A stretch of 64,000 nucleotides of DNA from Cristatella mucedo. Lineage: Eukaryota; Bryozoa; Phylactolaemata; Cristatellidae. A program made the position numbers and the translations under genes. The stretch spans positions 1,027,501 to 1,091,500 of the forward strand of contig WPIO01000110.1 in assembly GCA_009760855.2 (NCBI GenBank), in the 5' to 3' direction. Shown one piece after another: positions 24,201 through 60,822 of the stretch. Every line of letters begins with the position of its first letter. Position 1 is the stretch's first letter. The notes below the pieces were generated by a model that was not told where the DNA came from, made no database searches, and worked only from the letters and a program-made list of their open reading frames with translations.

Positions 24201-25330
24201 TACAAGCAAAGTGGACGCTTCAACACCTAGCCAACAGACGAATTCCCACAATGCGCTCTTCGTGCTATCTATGGAGCTGCTGAGCGACGTAGTTTGAAGC
24301 TCGCTGTGAATAGTCGGTAAAGCGAGCAGATTCAACGAGGCGCTGAAGCTTCACTCAGTGCATCGAAGACCTCATCGATCAGCTAACCGGTCAGCTGACT
24401 CGGGGGGCTGAAGAGGAAAAATCCATTTACTTTTTCGTGGGTGCTACGAGCCCAGTCGACCCTTTGTAAACCGGCTGGAGGCTGACTGCTTAGAGTCTGT
24501 TCGCATGCCTGTGCATTCAAGTGCATTCAATTTCGTGCGACAGAAGCGCTACCGAACTCTGACATCACTTCTTTAGAATTCACAGCTACCATCTGAAGAT
24601 GGCTAGAACGAGTTTCGAAGCTCGCCAGCTGGCTTACCTTTCTGGAGTACAGCGATCTTTGCCTTCATCGGAGACCTCTGAGAACTGAGGTCATGAAGCG
24701 CAGATTAGCTATATATACTTCCCCGATTTCCTGGCAGTGCCTGAACAATTTCCGGGGTGTGACCGAACAGCCCTGCATACGCTTGACCTAGTCGTTCAGC
24801 TGTAAGAGAGGTAAAGCTGTCAGTTTATCTCAGGTTCTCCATCTCTGAGGTGGCTATTATACTGCCGTCTGTGAATACGGTTCTAAAGTCAACTGACAAA
24901 GCTAAGTCATCATTCTATTGTAGCTCTGCAAGCTAGCATCTCAACATAGCATAATGGCATCAATAGAATCAGTTTGATAAGCCGGTCCGGTAACGCCCGG
25001 CCAATCGCGGCGACAAAAGCGTGCAATTTGCCTCCTATGTGACTTGCAGTCCGGCCTCAGGCGGCCACCAAGAGACGGGTCTTACGACAGATAAACCTGA
25101 TGAAACTCCCTGCAAGCATGTGCTAAAGTCGCTTTGCCTTATCAAAGCGCCGCCATCAATTTAGCACTATTTACACCCGCGCCATGGAATGCCCAGAAAG
25201 TTGTGAGGCAGACCACCGATCTCAAGATGCACTGCACGCCACTCTAGCCCATACACGTGCAGTCTCAATCTGTACCTCAGTGACTCATGGAGAGGCATTG
25301 GTACTATGATAAGCCGAGGATGAGCGGTTA
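21210..25330 (+). pseudogene. Coding-like, stop-riddled stretch of unknown origin
   Basis: Several plus-strand segments read like protein but switch frame and carry stops: 21216-21390 (starting MFATSPTADQELVIVSSDS), 21330-21480, 22145-22580, and 22640-22880 (about 80 codons with one TGA). Codon patterns look coding, yet I recognise no family and see no splice sites joining them. It may be a decayed gene or mobile element, or chance. Confidence 0.3.
22288..22338. repeat. 24-bp perfect inverted repeat, 3-nt loop
   Basis: The arms 22288-22311 and 22315-22338 are exact reverse complements separated by acc. They include CAG/CTG triplets and ggctcttgtgc. Transcribed on either strand this folds to a long hairpin. 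Confidence 0.9.
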
Positions 25331-25440
25331 AGCAAATTTTACTAATTATATTAAGTGATTTAATAAAAACTGCATCATCGCTGTGCTGACACAGCTGGTA
25401 ATCCTTTTATGCTGCAACTCTTCACTCGTTAAAGGAAACG

Positions 25441-25560
25441 ATGCGGTTTAATAATACTACTAATAATACTAATAACAATAATAATACACTTGATAAAGCA
25501 ACCTCAGAGAACTCGATCTCTTTCTTCAATCGCTTTACATTTGCCGATTTCATCAACATT
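25441..25560 (-). mobile_element. LINE-B tail only
   Basis: An AAT-rich repeat, then cacttgataaagcaacctca and ctctttcttcaatcgcttta. A SINE follows 17 bp further on. Confidence 0.65.
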
Positions 25561-25576
25561 TTTAAAAGATTAAAGA

Positions 25577-25729
25577 ATGGCTTATTCAGCAGCCTTATTT
25601 ACATAGCGGCAGAAGACCCTTGACTGCATTCACCACCGCTTGGAATACGCAGTGAAGGCTCGCCCACTGCAGGATTCGAACCTGGCGAACTCACGAAGAG
25701 CGAGCGCCTTACCACTGGGCTATTGTCAG
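25577..25729 (-). mobile_element. tRNA-derived SINE, family 1 (old)
   Basis: atagcggcagaagacccttg body, gcaggattcgaacctggcg B-box region, and cttaccactgggctattg A-box end. Confidence 0.65.
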
Positions 25730-25888
25730 ATACGGGATAGATTCTTTTTCGCTTTACATTTTTGCCGACAGGGCATATGTACCGTCTTTCACTCACATGA
25801 CGCTATATCTGGAAGACCGCCACTAGCTCTTGAAGTGGCATAAAACAACCAATCTGTGCTGACTTGTCACCCGTTATTCACCTAACCT

Positions 25889-26134
25889 TAGGACCAAGGT
25901 CAAAATACCGGAGACAGCTCTGCAAGAAAGACGGTCCTAATAGAAGCGCCAAGAAGTTCTCATACAGTCGCTGCGACAGGTGGCTCACCCATGTCAGACA
26001 CACAGCATCTGAAGGCAGATAAATGCCTCATCAACCGACAGAACCTTCCAGCTAGTGAATGCCTTCGAGCTGTCTGCCTGCAACCTCATACGGTTGCCTT
26101 ACCGACAGTTATTGAAATCTGGCACCCTAAGCGA
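25889..26134 (+). pseudogene. Unidentified 80-codon open segment
   Basis: A stop-free plus frame from DQGQNTGDSSARKTVL to IEIWHPKR, ended by TAA. No family recognised. It lies in the same stretch as the relics on its left. Confidence 0.25.
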
Positions 26135-26819
26135 TAATTGCAACAGTATTACATGATTTAACATCGCCCCGCTAATGTGCTTAATTATCAGAATTGTTTT
26201 TAATAACCCGCCAATAAATCAAAGTCAGCGGTCGAAACCAACGGTCTTAATCGCGCGTCATATAAATTGACCTTCCTTTAAAAATCTCGTCTCATCAGAG
26301 AAACTCTGTGGCTGGGTCAGCAGACAGCTTTAGCTGGAAGTCTGGCTTCAAGAATGAACAAAGCCTACCGTTGTCTGGTATTGATCTCTATAATGATATC
26401 ACTCTATCGCGTGGCACTGGGTTATGCAGCGAGTTCTTTGCACGAGCCAACTCAGTTTTCAAGTAAGCGATCGCTTTATTAGGTACTGCCATCAGCTCGT
26501 AGGGTTTCTAGCTTCACAGACTGATTCTCTTTTGGCGCCTCATCATCGGTGGCCGGAAGTGACCGCGGGAAGTGGATGATGGAAACCCGACAGTCCAAGC
26601 TTTGCTACAGAAACATATGACTTTAAACGAAAGTCAATTCTGCCTTCTATTCGATCATTGAAAACCAACGAATGTCACTCCCGGCATACGATATGAAGGT
26701 AAAAACTTACTGCAATTTTCGTTTCCATACACTAATGCAAGGAAACGAAAAGAAATCTGAAAGATATAGCAATTAGATAATAGATAGAAGCAGAGCCTTG
26801 ACCTTGTTCAGCTAACAAG

Positions 26820-27345
26820 TCGGTTAGCTTTTCTGTCACTCATTTCTAGAGCCCTTCATTCTTTGGCGTCAGCATACCTATTAGCACTACTCCCAAACCA
26901 GCGTAGGCATAGTGACATCCACTCTGTCTACTCAAATAGTTTAGCTATATTTCGAAGCAACGTAAAATCCTCTAGAGGCCGTGCCTTTAATTTTTATTTA
27001 TGCGCTCTCAAAGCCTTGAATTACTTCAGACTGACATCGCGACATTCCCTAACTTTAGGGCATTTAAGAAAAACCCAAAACGCACCTGCTTCTTCACATT
27101 AAGTGCTCGGTTCTTACGAATTTTCGTTTTTCTGCTTATAGGTGCTGTCACTATGCATGTTACCATCAGCCGTATACGAATGTTGACCAAATGTATGTGA
27201 CCTCTAACCATTTTATATTTGTTGACACTGCGCATGCTACCACTAAACATATGATCAAGCTTCTTTTACACCCTAGTGTTCATAAAGTGCTCATAAAGAG
27301 ATTAAGTTCTTTGAGGGCGCTTTAGAAATGCATCGTTATTATTCT
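26820..27345 (+). mobile_element. LINE-B 3' fragment
   Basis: Reads ALHSLASAYLLALLPNQ (C-terminal block), then a UTR with the tail gtgctcataaagagattaag...gggcgcttta. Old and diverged. Confidence 0.7.
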
Positions 27346-27571
27346 TTTGAGAGCCACTGGTGCCTTACCTATGAAAATGTGCTCTGGCTGAGGACTTTCC
27401 CTGTTTCTGTAAGATTGCATGCGCCGGCCACCAATCAGTCATTGCCTCTGATCACTTGCTTGACCAACGAAAACTCATCTCAACAAGACTGCCGTCAGAA
27501 TTCACGATACGGAAGAGTGGTAATAAAAATAATCACTGTCCTTCAACTGACCCTGGCAAAGTCATTACCGT

Positions 27572-27772
27572 TTGATCGTCATAACTCAATTGACCCGAGA
27601 AGATTCGTCACTTGGTACCTTTACTCAATCGATCCAACTCAAGAGGGATCCTCAATCATATGTACACGCCGCTTTCGTGTCCTACATAGGCGAACTGTTG
27701 TCGACCTATCCGTCACGATTTGTGGCTCAATGGCGACCTGGCCCACCAAGCAGAGCCACTGCATGTGACTAG
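27572..27772 (+). pseudogene. Unidentified short open segment
   Basis: A plus frame containing LKRDPQSYVHAAFVSYIGEL and STYPSRFVAQW. It looks protein-like but is not recognised. The start is arbitrary. Confidence 0.2.
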
Positions 27773-28059
27773 TTCGATGACACAGAGGATGAAGACGTGG
27801 AGCTCACATTTATATTACAAAATGTCCTTCGAGGTCACATGATGTTGCAATCACCTGGGTCTGCATGGCAATACTTGGTTATTTTTTAATTTACCTAATG
27901 ACTTGGAGGAAAAAGACAGTTGGGATGCGCCACTGACACGGTCACGTGACGAGACAAGGAACGACTATAACCCAAAGTTGTGGACCGCTGGCCGCCGGTC
28001 GGTGCAAACCACGGCCCAGTGGCAGAGCAGGGATTTTCATTTAGGGGATGCAAGACCAG

Positions 28060-28300
28060 CAGAATAGTTATATAGGGGCAACACCCGAAAGATATTCATG
28101 CCTGCCGTGCTCGACTCGAGTGACCAAGTGAGGAACAAGACATTGCTTTCTTAGATGACGGAAGATGAGGGTGAGATATGAATAGAGGGCGGCCCACGTC
28201 GCAGCCCCCTGTAGTGGGAGGACGCTCACTGTCGCGGCCTGACTGAACGTAAAAATAAACACTTTCGGTGTATCGGAAGTGTATCGATCGATCGGCGTTA
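28060..28300 (+). other. Possible promoter/polyadenylation module (LTR-like?)
   Basis: A TATA-like tatatagg at about 28069 and an AATAAA at about 28253 lie 185 bp apart, followed by cgatcgatcggcg. The spacing resembles an LTR, but no terminal repeats or partner were found. Confidence 0.2.
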
Positions 28301-29039
28301 CATCCGTGCCGCGTCTCGTTATCTCGTTCCAGCTGGATTATCTGGATTATCTTTATCTCTATTAACTATCCGACTTCGACGCCGCTGCACAGTCCATGTT
28401 TTTTGAGAATACCAAGCAATTTTCAGCATTTTAGTAATATAAAATATATAGAAAATGTAATTCATTTGTGAATCACCTAAGAGAGCCCAATCACTATACA
28501 GGTGTTTTCGTCTGGCACGGGGCTCACGCACATTGCCTCGGCAGACCAAGATTGGGGCGAATAACTTAACAACTGGGCCAAACCAGCGCACAGTTGATTG
28601 AAAATTGCTACCGCGGTTGGATTTGCCGAACGCGTCACGAAGAAATGAGAAATCGCTTGAAGCGATGGAAATAATATTGGCTCATCGGCTGACAGCGGTA
28701 ATTCTTTGCCGAGAAAATCCAAGGTGTCAAGCCCGAAAACGTTCCAAGGTCTCTTTCCTCACTAAAGGCAGCGACGAGAGAAGAATTCGGCAGACATTCT
28801 GCCGGATGCGTTCGTATGTAGTGTACGAGGCTCACTGCTTGCTGCGCGTGTTCGAGCCCGCAGCGGCGAGGCCAGTGTTTTTCATCTGTGGGCAAGGCCT
28901 GCAAAATCTCTACACAGGCAGCAAGAACCGCAATATTTCATGCATGCGGGGCACGTGACACGAACTTAATGAAAAATATTACAGCACAAAACTCGGCGGC
29001 TGCTCATTAAGTGGAATTAAGATACCATTCCGTCGATGG

Positions 29040-30450
29040 TGGCGGTCAGTGAGCGTAGGGTAAGGGGGCGGTCCAGATTGCTGCCCCGATGAAGGGGGCA
29101 AAAGCCTCCTACTCCCCTTGGGCTCCGCCAATGCGCGTGCTCGTTACCGTTACCGCTGCGTCGTTAAGTCTAGGGCATGTAGAGCCTACATTCGGGTAGG
29201 AGAGGTGGAGGAATCGCTTTCGGTTAGCGAAACAGCCCTCTTTGTCACTACCTCGCTGTGGGACCACGGAAGCATAAGCTTCTTCCATTTTTAGGAATTA
29301 CAGTCCGCCGAAGTGACGATGGGCCACCGGGGCTTTCTGTGAAGGCCAGCGAAGGTCTCAACCGACGTGGCTCGTCACGTGTTCTGTCGTTCGGGCCGCA
29401 AGTTCAAGTGGGTTTCGCTATTCGGGCCCAACGTCCACGTGGGTCGCGTCCAAGTCATAGACACAGGTCGCGTAAGTACAGGGGCGGTATCTCTCCGAAA
29501 GAGCTCTGTAGATAGGACCAGGTCCGCGTGTTTGTCTTAGTCAGCGTTTTCGAGAAGCCTGGTAATAAGACGCGTAATAGACGCGAGCAGCAACGTTTCT
29601 CGCTTGCGCGAGAATAAAAATCCGGACTTCGCGCTCGCGTAACTCGATCTAGCAAACGCCCAAGAACCCCTGCTCCTAGTAACGCTAAGCCACGCCTAGT
29701 AACGCCGAATAACGCATCGCGTCCCTAGTAACGCGCGGAATAACTGGAATAAAGCAAAGTGCCTCTAGTAACGCGCCGAATAGCTGGAATAAAGCGAAGT
29801 AGAATAGCGCCCACGAAGCGCTCCAGGCTGCTGCGAGGGCGAGTTCCTCGTTACAGAGAGCTTCCTACAGAACTTCCTTACTATTCCTCCGAATCGATCG
29901 ATCGGCGGCGGCGGCCGCGAGAGCTTTGGCTTAAGCGCTTGGCGAAGCTAGCTCATCTCCCGCGACCCATCGACGTTAATAATATGTATCGACGATATAC
30001 ATACACACACATGTATATATTTATATACTAATATATAGGCAAGGTTTGGTTGGTGGAGGGGGAGGTGATAGTTTCCGAGGAGGTTTCTCTCCCTTTCACC
30101 GGGGGCGCTCGTTCGGCGTATTTTCTTCACTTCTTTTCCTGCCCGCCCAGCTTTGCAAAGGAAGCCGCGCGAGCGGGACTTTTGCTGCACTTTTGTCCGG
30201 CGGACATTCCTGTTGCCGCACAGGCTTGCACGTACCTGTCAGCGGGGAGCGGCGGGCGGGTGACTCGTCGCTCGACGCTCGCATTGCTGCTCGCGCGACG
30301 GCTCCAATTCCGCTTGGAGCCGCTGCGCTCGAAGAATGCCTCGATGCGCTTCGATATGCCCAAATAGCGCGATCGAGACTAGTGAGCCGCGCCGAGCCAG
30401 TGACTGCTCAAGTGAGGCGGGCGCCCAGCTTTGTGCGTCGCAACCCTAGA
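29040..30450. promoter_or_regulatory. Second GC-rich block (candidate promoter island)
   Basis: CpG-dense from about 29.3 kb, again with overlapping open frames on both strands and no recognisable protein. A TA/CA-rich patch (29995-30040) splits it. Confidence 0.35.
29668..29815. repeat. Irregular ctagtaacgc repeat
   Basis: ctagtaacgc occurs four times with gaataactggaataaagc-like spacers in the last two units. Confidence 0.75.
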
Positions 30451-30839
30451 CATTGCTGACAGAAGACAGATAAACATAATCGCACAAGAGGTCCTTCGAC
30501 AGCTGGTTTTCCTCCTCGCAGGTGCTGAATAGCTGCATATTCGGTCGGATGAATGGCGACGTGGCTATTCCTTGCGCGGCCATTCAGCCACGCCCGCTTT
30601 CTACAAAAGCTGAAGGGGAGAATAGATGAAGTATAGATTCGCTGTTTCAGATTGTGCCGCCTTCGAAAAAGTGGACGAGCCGGAGTGCCGAGCAGACGAC
30701 TCGGATTGGCCTCGCAGCCTCGAGGTCTGCAAGAGAGGTGGCCACCACTGCGAAGCTTCTGCTCCAGTGTCTCCGAAGTTAGACGTGAATTCTGCTGGGA
30801 TTCGAGCTTTCTCGAACGTGCCGTCGGGTCGCTAATTAA

Positions 30840-31375
30840 AAGCGAAACAATTGACCGAGAGAACGTAAGCAACTGTGGCTCGGTCTCCCTACTGCCATTC
30901 AAAGACGTAGGTGCCTTTAGCTTAGACCGGATCAACTCTTACGTTAAAACTTCGTACCTAGAAAGTAAGTTTAAGTAAGTTCAAGGTTTCAGAGCTAATC
31001 AATCGACGCATAAAGCATCGTTTCGGGGTGACTTACGACCTGATCTGGAATGCAGACTTACAGTAAAGTCTCTGCTTGTTCTACTTGTTACTTGGGCGGC
31101 ATTCGATACAATTGATCGCCATCTTGCCGGGGCATAACTGGCACGGGCGCTGCAATGGTTTAAGTCCCATCTACTTGGGCGAAATCCAGAGCGTGGATAT
31201 CAACGGGCAACAATCGTCCGAGAAACCGTTAAACTACTCGGTACCAAAGGGCTGCTTGCTCTGTCGATCCGCTTGTTTTCGCAATTTATACTCTCCCTCT
31301 TGACGATGCGATCGCCAAGCACAATCTAGGCTTTCACATCTATGCCGACGACACACTTATCAGTGGCGGAGACAG
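30840..31375 (+). mobile_element. LINE-B reverse transcriptase fragment, plus strand
   Basis: Decayed frames give ENVSNCGSVSLLPF, an AFDTIDR-like remnant and [20 protein letters not shown], and end at YADDT. The match breaks after the catalytic motif, where unrelated sequence follows. Confidence 0.75.
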
Positions 31376-31699
31376 GCTTTTCATCAAGGGGACATACCTG
31401 GACATTTTTATTTGTAGATCAGGACGCGAAATCATATCATGCATGCAATTAATGGAAAAATAGACCGCAATTTAAATAGACCGCAATTAATGGAAAAATC
31501 GCAGCGTAAAATCAGAGCGTTTATTCAACATGAATCGGCGGTTTTCACGTGGTGAAACGAAGACATTTTATCACCGGTCACGGTCTGGGGCGGCTGGGTG
31601 CGAGGCAAACGCACCCCTGCCCGAGCGTCGCCACTGCCGCCTATTCTTTAATCCTTTCCTGCCTTCCAGCACGTCAAACTCCTTTAACTCCCTTGCGGC

Positions 31700-32085
31700 G
31701 CGTGTTACTTAAATCGCTTTGATGGCAGCAAAAGCCAAGTCTCCCTCCCGACCTGCGTCAGAACATCCCCTGACCTGACCACATTTAAAAGGAACTTAAA
31801 AACACCTATTTAGGACAGCATTTAGTGGGTCCCTGTGATTCGTCCTTGATGTGCTTATGCGTGCTGACACTGTGCATGCTGCCACTAACCGCATTTGCAT
31901 GCTGACCCTGTGCATGTCACCCCTAACCATGTTATTTATTTTGTTTGTTTTTCAAGCATGATTTCACTTACCATTCAATTGCATTTCCCTTTGCAGCAAA
32001 TGTAAAGCGCCTAGAAAGAGATTAGGTTCTCTGAGGGCGCTTTATCAAGTGCATTATTATCATTATTATTATTAAGTCTGCCTGC
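31700..32085 (+). mobile_element. LINE-B 3' UTR and tail
   Basis: Contains the shared UTR (gcatttagtgggtccctgtg, cctgtgcatgtcacccctaacc) and the tail aaatgtaaagcgcctagaaa ending in an ATT repeat. With 30840-31375 it probably forms one copy with an internal replacement at 31376-31700. Confidence 0.8.
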
Positions 32086-32146
32086 TATCAGCTAAATTAC
32101 ATTGCCAAATTTCGGGCCCGCTTAACACGTTGATAGTTCACCCAAG

Positions 32147-32735
32147 TTGGTCTATGCAATTTTTACATTCCGCCTCGGCTTCTTTAATTCACCGCTTGCA
32201 TTTAACAAGGCGTCAACAATCAGGCACCTACATCTAGTATTAAACTCTGCGGCTAGGCTTTTCTGTCGTGAGATTCACAATTGCCACGTTACACCATTTC
32301 TCAACGAGTTGCAATGGCTCAACCAATGCAGCGTATGGGCCAAGGTTCTACCACTCACTTTCAGGTCACTTCACTTGAGGGCTCCTGCCATTAGGCTTCG
32401 TACCACCGTCTCTTCTGACTCAAATCGTTTAACGACACCTCTTACACACCTCAAATCCTTTGGAAACCGTGCCTTGGAAGTCATTCTCGACTGATGTTAG
32501 GACACACCCTGACTTGACAACTGGAAGGAAGTTAAAATCACACCTGTTTCTTCTAGGCTTTGGTGGTCCTTGTGATGTGTCCTTTTCGTATCTTTGCATG
32601 CTGACGCCACACCCATTACCGCAAACCTTTAGGGTCATACTTCCTTTCCTGCGCATATAAAGAGCCTAGAAAGAGATTAGGTTCTTCGAGGCTGCTTAAT
32701 AAACGCGAACGATTTTTATTCTTATTAATGCACCG
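32147..32735 (+). mobile_element. LINE-B RT C-terminus and tail
   Basis: Reads LHLVLNSAARLFCREIHNCH and LPLTFRSLHLRAPA, the conserved C-terminal block, then a diverged tail (taaagagcctagaaagagat) and AT-rich end. Confidence 0.78.
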
Positions 32736-32839
32736 GAATGTTGTACTTCTGATGTAACGAAATGTTGACAGTTCGATACCAAGAATTATGCGACAGCTAT
32801 CATAGCTGAATTTTGGCATTTTGTGTCATTAATTTCGCA

Positions 32840-33085
32840 GTTACCACATCACGCCACTTCTCGTCGAAGCCAGGCACTCCCGACTGGCGTCATGACATCC
32901 CCTGACGTGATGACATTACAAAATATATAGAATATATATAGAACGCACTTTAGCAGTGTTATGCTTGACGACATTGTGCACATTACCACTAATCATTTGG
33001 TCATGCTTTCTTAATATAATCTGCAAAGTTCCTAGAAAGAGATTTGCTTTTCTGATAAAGCTATACAAATGCCTTGTTATTATTA
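32840..33085 (+). mobile_element. LINE-B 3' fragment (old)
   Basis: A degraded UTR (gcacattaccactaatcat) and the tail aaagttcctagaaagagatt ending in ttattattatt. Confidence 0.65.
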
Positions 33086-33714
33086 TTGGTACTGCGAAAT
33101 CCTCGGGTAGACCCCAAAGGTCAAGGCCAAGCTCTATTACTTATCTTACCTTACAGGAATCATGCTAGTAGTATCCGTTTGTTCAGCCATTCAGTGTGCA
33201 CCTACACGGAAGTCAGCTAGCTATGAGTTTTACGTTGACTTCAGCTTGCTACACACTTTACACATATCACAAATTATATTAATAAATTATAAATTAATTA
33301 ATTACATATTTTTTTAATTAGCTAATTTTGGAAAATAATCCATCAGCTAGTGATGAAAGAGTGTGCTTCCTCAATCGATGAGAGCAATGGTGCGAAACAA
33401 GGGAATGCAGGATTTTCAGTGGTAGAGAACAGTTTATATAGTGGGGGTATAGTAATCCGAAATATGTTAAACCAAAAACAGGGCAGCCATAAAGAACATG
33501 CTAATTAAGCAATTTACTAATGCATGCCAAACATTTAGGATTTGTGTAGTTAAGAATTTTCATGCTTTTCAAACCATTTTCCCATAACATACGTGGCACA
33601 TTTTTTTAGCGCCACTAGAAAAAGGCCAATAGCACGAATTATAGCTAGACTGTTTGCAAGTGTGCCCATCGTAGTTAGGAGCTACCTGCGTGTGCCAGGA
33701 ACTGCATCTCGATC

Positions 33715-33830
33715 AATATTAATAATAATAATACACTTGATAAAGCACTCTCAGAGAACTCAAACTCTTTCTAGGCGCTTTACATTTGCTGCAAAGGAAG
33801 CACGATCGAATTGCGAGTAGTATTGCTTGA
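33715..33830 (-). mobile_element. LINE-B 3' tail
   Basis: An ATT-repeat (33718-33732) followed by the family tail cacttgataaagc...aggcgctttacatttgctgc. It may be the 3' end of the RT fragment to its right, with unrelated sequence (33831-34090) in between. Confidence 0.75.
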
Positions 33831-34094
33831 TAAACAACATGCCACTCGTTGCTGTTAAGGTGTGCATTTTAGGAGCGATTTGCTGAGAATAAGAAATCAG
33901 CACGATAGAGGCTACTGTGAATTCGCACGTTTGATATTATATATGATGGCACTGCTTGGCTTTACGGATCTGGCCAATTTTTCAAATACAATTAGCGGAT
34001 AATCAGCACAAAGTCATCGTCAAGCTTTCCCTAGAACATTTTCGCATGGATAAATAAAGAGATTGGATGCAGTATTTGATAGCTTAGCGTTCAG

Positions 34095-35330
34095 TCGGTT
34101 AGAACCGGATACCGAGGGTCGTCGGCATGATAGAGAGAATGAACAACGATATGCTGTCTGGAGATATGCTGGCAGAGCCAACTTTGAGCGTCAGCCTTTC
34201 CGATTTCTGAATCACACCGGGTTTGCCCATAACTGCTATGTTAGTTTTATCATCGTCTAGTTTAAGAAACTTTGCTGCCATTCATATGCAGATGTCATCA
34301 ATACATGCAGCAAGTGAGTTGAAAGGATTCGAGGTGCTCGAAGGCTGGGAGGGATCAAAGCAAAGGACAACTGGGTGTCATCCGCATAGAAGTGAAAGCC
34401 TAGATTGTGCTTGGCAATCGCATAAGCTAGAGAGAGTATAAACCGTGAAAAAAACCGGACCTAGCACGGACCCCTGAGGTACCCCATATTTCAGAGGTAC
34501 CTCAGATGATCTTTGTCCATTCACGTCAATACTCTGGAGTCTCCCACTGAGATATGATCTGAACCATGGTAGAGCAATGCCAGTGATGCCCAGGCGAGAT
34601 GAGAGGCGCTCTAGAAGAACTTTGCGATCGATGGTGTCAAAATCTGCCGAAAGATCGAGCAAAACAAGAAGAGACACTCTACCCATGTCTGCATTCCTAA
34701 GTAGGTCGTTGTATACCCTAAACAATGCTGACTCTGTGGAGTGATTAGCTCTAAAGCCAGACTGGAACTTACTAGCAAGGCGTGAGGTTTCGATATATGA
34801 GTTTAGCTGGTCCGCCACGACCCGTTCCAGTGTCTTTGATAGGAACGGTAAAAGAGAGATTGGGCGGTAGTTGCTCAAGTTCTCTTGGTCTAGTGTCGCC
34901 TTCTTGAGAAGTGGCCTGACTACAGCTTTTTGAAAGGTGCTGGGACATGAAGGCTAATGATACATTAATGATGTTAGCTATGCATGGCAGCAGCAGATCG
35001 ATGCAACGTAGGAGCAGGACAGTGGGAATAGTGTCCAAAGGACTTGTTGTCTTCTTTGATTGGATTACACTTCAGGACGAGATCACTAGCGACCTGCTTA
35101 AATGTAGACATTGAGGTGCAGCCAGGAATCGGGGTACAGCATTCTAAGGAGGATGTTGCCATCGAAGAGATGGACTCCCTGATCTTGTCTATCTTCTGGA
35201 CAAAGAATCGAGAGAAGCAATCGGCTAGATCATCACGAGTATAAGGAGCTAATCTGGGAGCGGTTGAGGAGATGGTTGATCGCCGACATCAGCATTTTTG
35301 CAACTCGGTGCGACCGACCGCTAGCGGTAG
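34095..35330 (-). mobile_element. LINE-B reverse transcriptase fragment
   Basis: Minus-strand RT with [42 protein letters not shown] and part of the downstream thumb (FLKLDDDKTNIAVMGKPGV). It is clearly the same family as the copy at the right edge, with frameshifts near 34430 and 34900. The 5' end runs to about 35.33 kb in the linker between endonuclease and RT. Confidence 0.85.
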
Positions 35331-36919
35331 ACAGCGGCACGATGATATAGCCAGCATTCAGGTGAACAACTCAATGCCAATATGGCGCAGATTCCAAGGA
35401 AACGCCGGGAGGCCAAACGCTCTGCTGATGATCTCACAGGCGCTACGAGCAACAAAGTTTCGGAGGGCGGACACGTGTTTCAAAGGAGGAAATAACGCAT
35501 GCCCGGCGATTATGAACTGTGAGCTTGACACAGCTGAACCTCGATTATGAAATTTCAGCTTGGCCGCTAACTTTGAACTGAGAACCGCTTATGAAATTGC
35601 AACGAGAAGCCGAAGCTTATGAGCAGTGCGATTAACGATTATGTAGGAGCCGGATAGTTATCACGTGCTTCCAAGACACTCTCACTAAGCACTTGCTAGC
35701 GCACCAATTCGTTGGATTTTGACAGGCTATACCCGTTCTAGAGCTAACACGCATGAGCTAGCTGTGTCAAGGCTGGCACTTCAGTCTAGCTGAGACTGTG
35801 CCCCTCCTAAAAAGAACGCGCCATTGTGGTGGCATACGTAGCATCCCTCCCAGCCATCTACAAGTTAATCGCATCTGCAAGTAAAGAGAACTATTTTGGG
35901 GTTAGTATTGGATCTGATGCAACAATCTCAATAATCAACGGCAGAATCGATAGGTGTCAGCATAGGAATGGCTGTAATGAGGCCCGTGTTCTTTAAAGCA
36001 CGGTTGCCCCCTCGGCGGCAAAAGAAAAAAAGATTCTGGCTCCAACGAGGTTTGGGTCAAAGGTCATCAATTCCCCTGTCTCGCAGGACATGGTCTTGCC
36101 AAGCGCTTCCTCTGACATATAATCATAATCGTAGCGGTCAATTGCACTGCTACAGGAAGAATGCTTTACAGGCAGGGGCTGGCATGTACTTTAACATGGC
36201 TGCTGGCTGCCATTAAAGGAGATGCCAGGTGTAAAGAAGAAACATAACTAGCAGCAGCCGATTACTCGGCACTCAAGCCAGCAATGGCGGCGGCACGCCG
36301 GTGTGCGGGGGCAGACGATGCTGAACGATGCTCGTTTCGAGCGCACACGTTTAGCGCCAGATCCTCGACTCGAGTCGTTGTAGTGACCCGAGCACATAGA
36401 TAGCAAGACCGGTGGCGCTCCTGGACGAGTGGAAGGGATGAAAAGAACTGGGGTGGGGAAGGGGGCGGAGCGGTCGGTCAATGCAAAGGTGCCGAGGACA
36501 GAAAAAGCAGGGCATAAGCCGGATACAAGCAGGCATCCGCCAGAAAAGCGGGGTCGTTTGGCATTCGAGCGAGCAGCACAGCGGTGACAGCTGCAGCTCG
36601 AAACCGAGGCTTCATATGCAGCGTCCGCTGCTGCACGAAGGTGAGTGCGCCATGAATGAGCTTTTTCGTCGAGCCATCGCTGGCCGCTAACATCTCGCTG
36701 GCACGATGCACAGCTTGCCGCCTCACACTGTGCACACACATGCATCCTGACAATCGCGACCGACACTATGATTCATGCGGTGGCACTCGTGGCTGATCGA
36801 CGAGCAGATTATTGGCAGATCCCCGAAGCATTGGTAAGCAGAGCAGCGAAGCAGCAGGGCAGAGGGGGGATGGGACGGGGAGCAGCAGAGAATGAGAAGG
36901 AGGAAGTGGAAGAAAGAGG
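35331..36919. other. Downstream flank of the ABCC gene
   Basis: Contains the 3' UTR on the minus strand from 36919 leftward. A 172-codon minus frame at 36248-36766 shows no family features and is probably UTR. Confidence 0.4.

Positions 36920-60822
<23,903 letters not shown>

Noticed and set aside
36248-36766. 172-codon minus-strand frame downstream of ABCC
   Set aside because: No domain, signal or family likeness. It lies in the expected 3' UTR.
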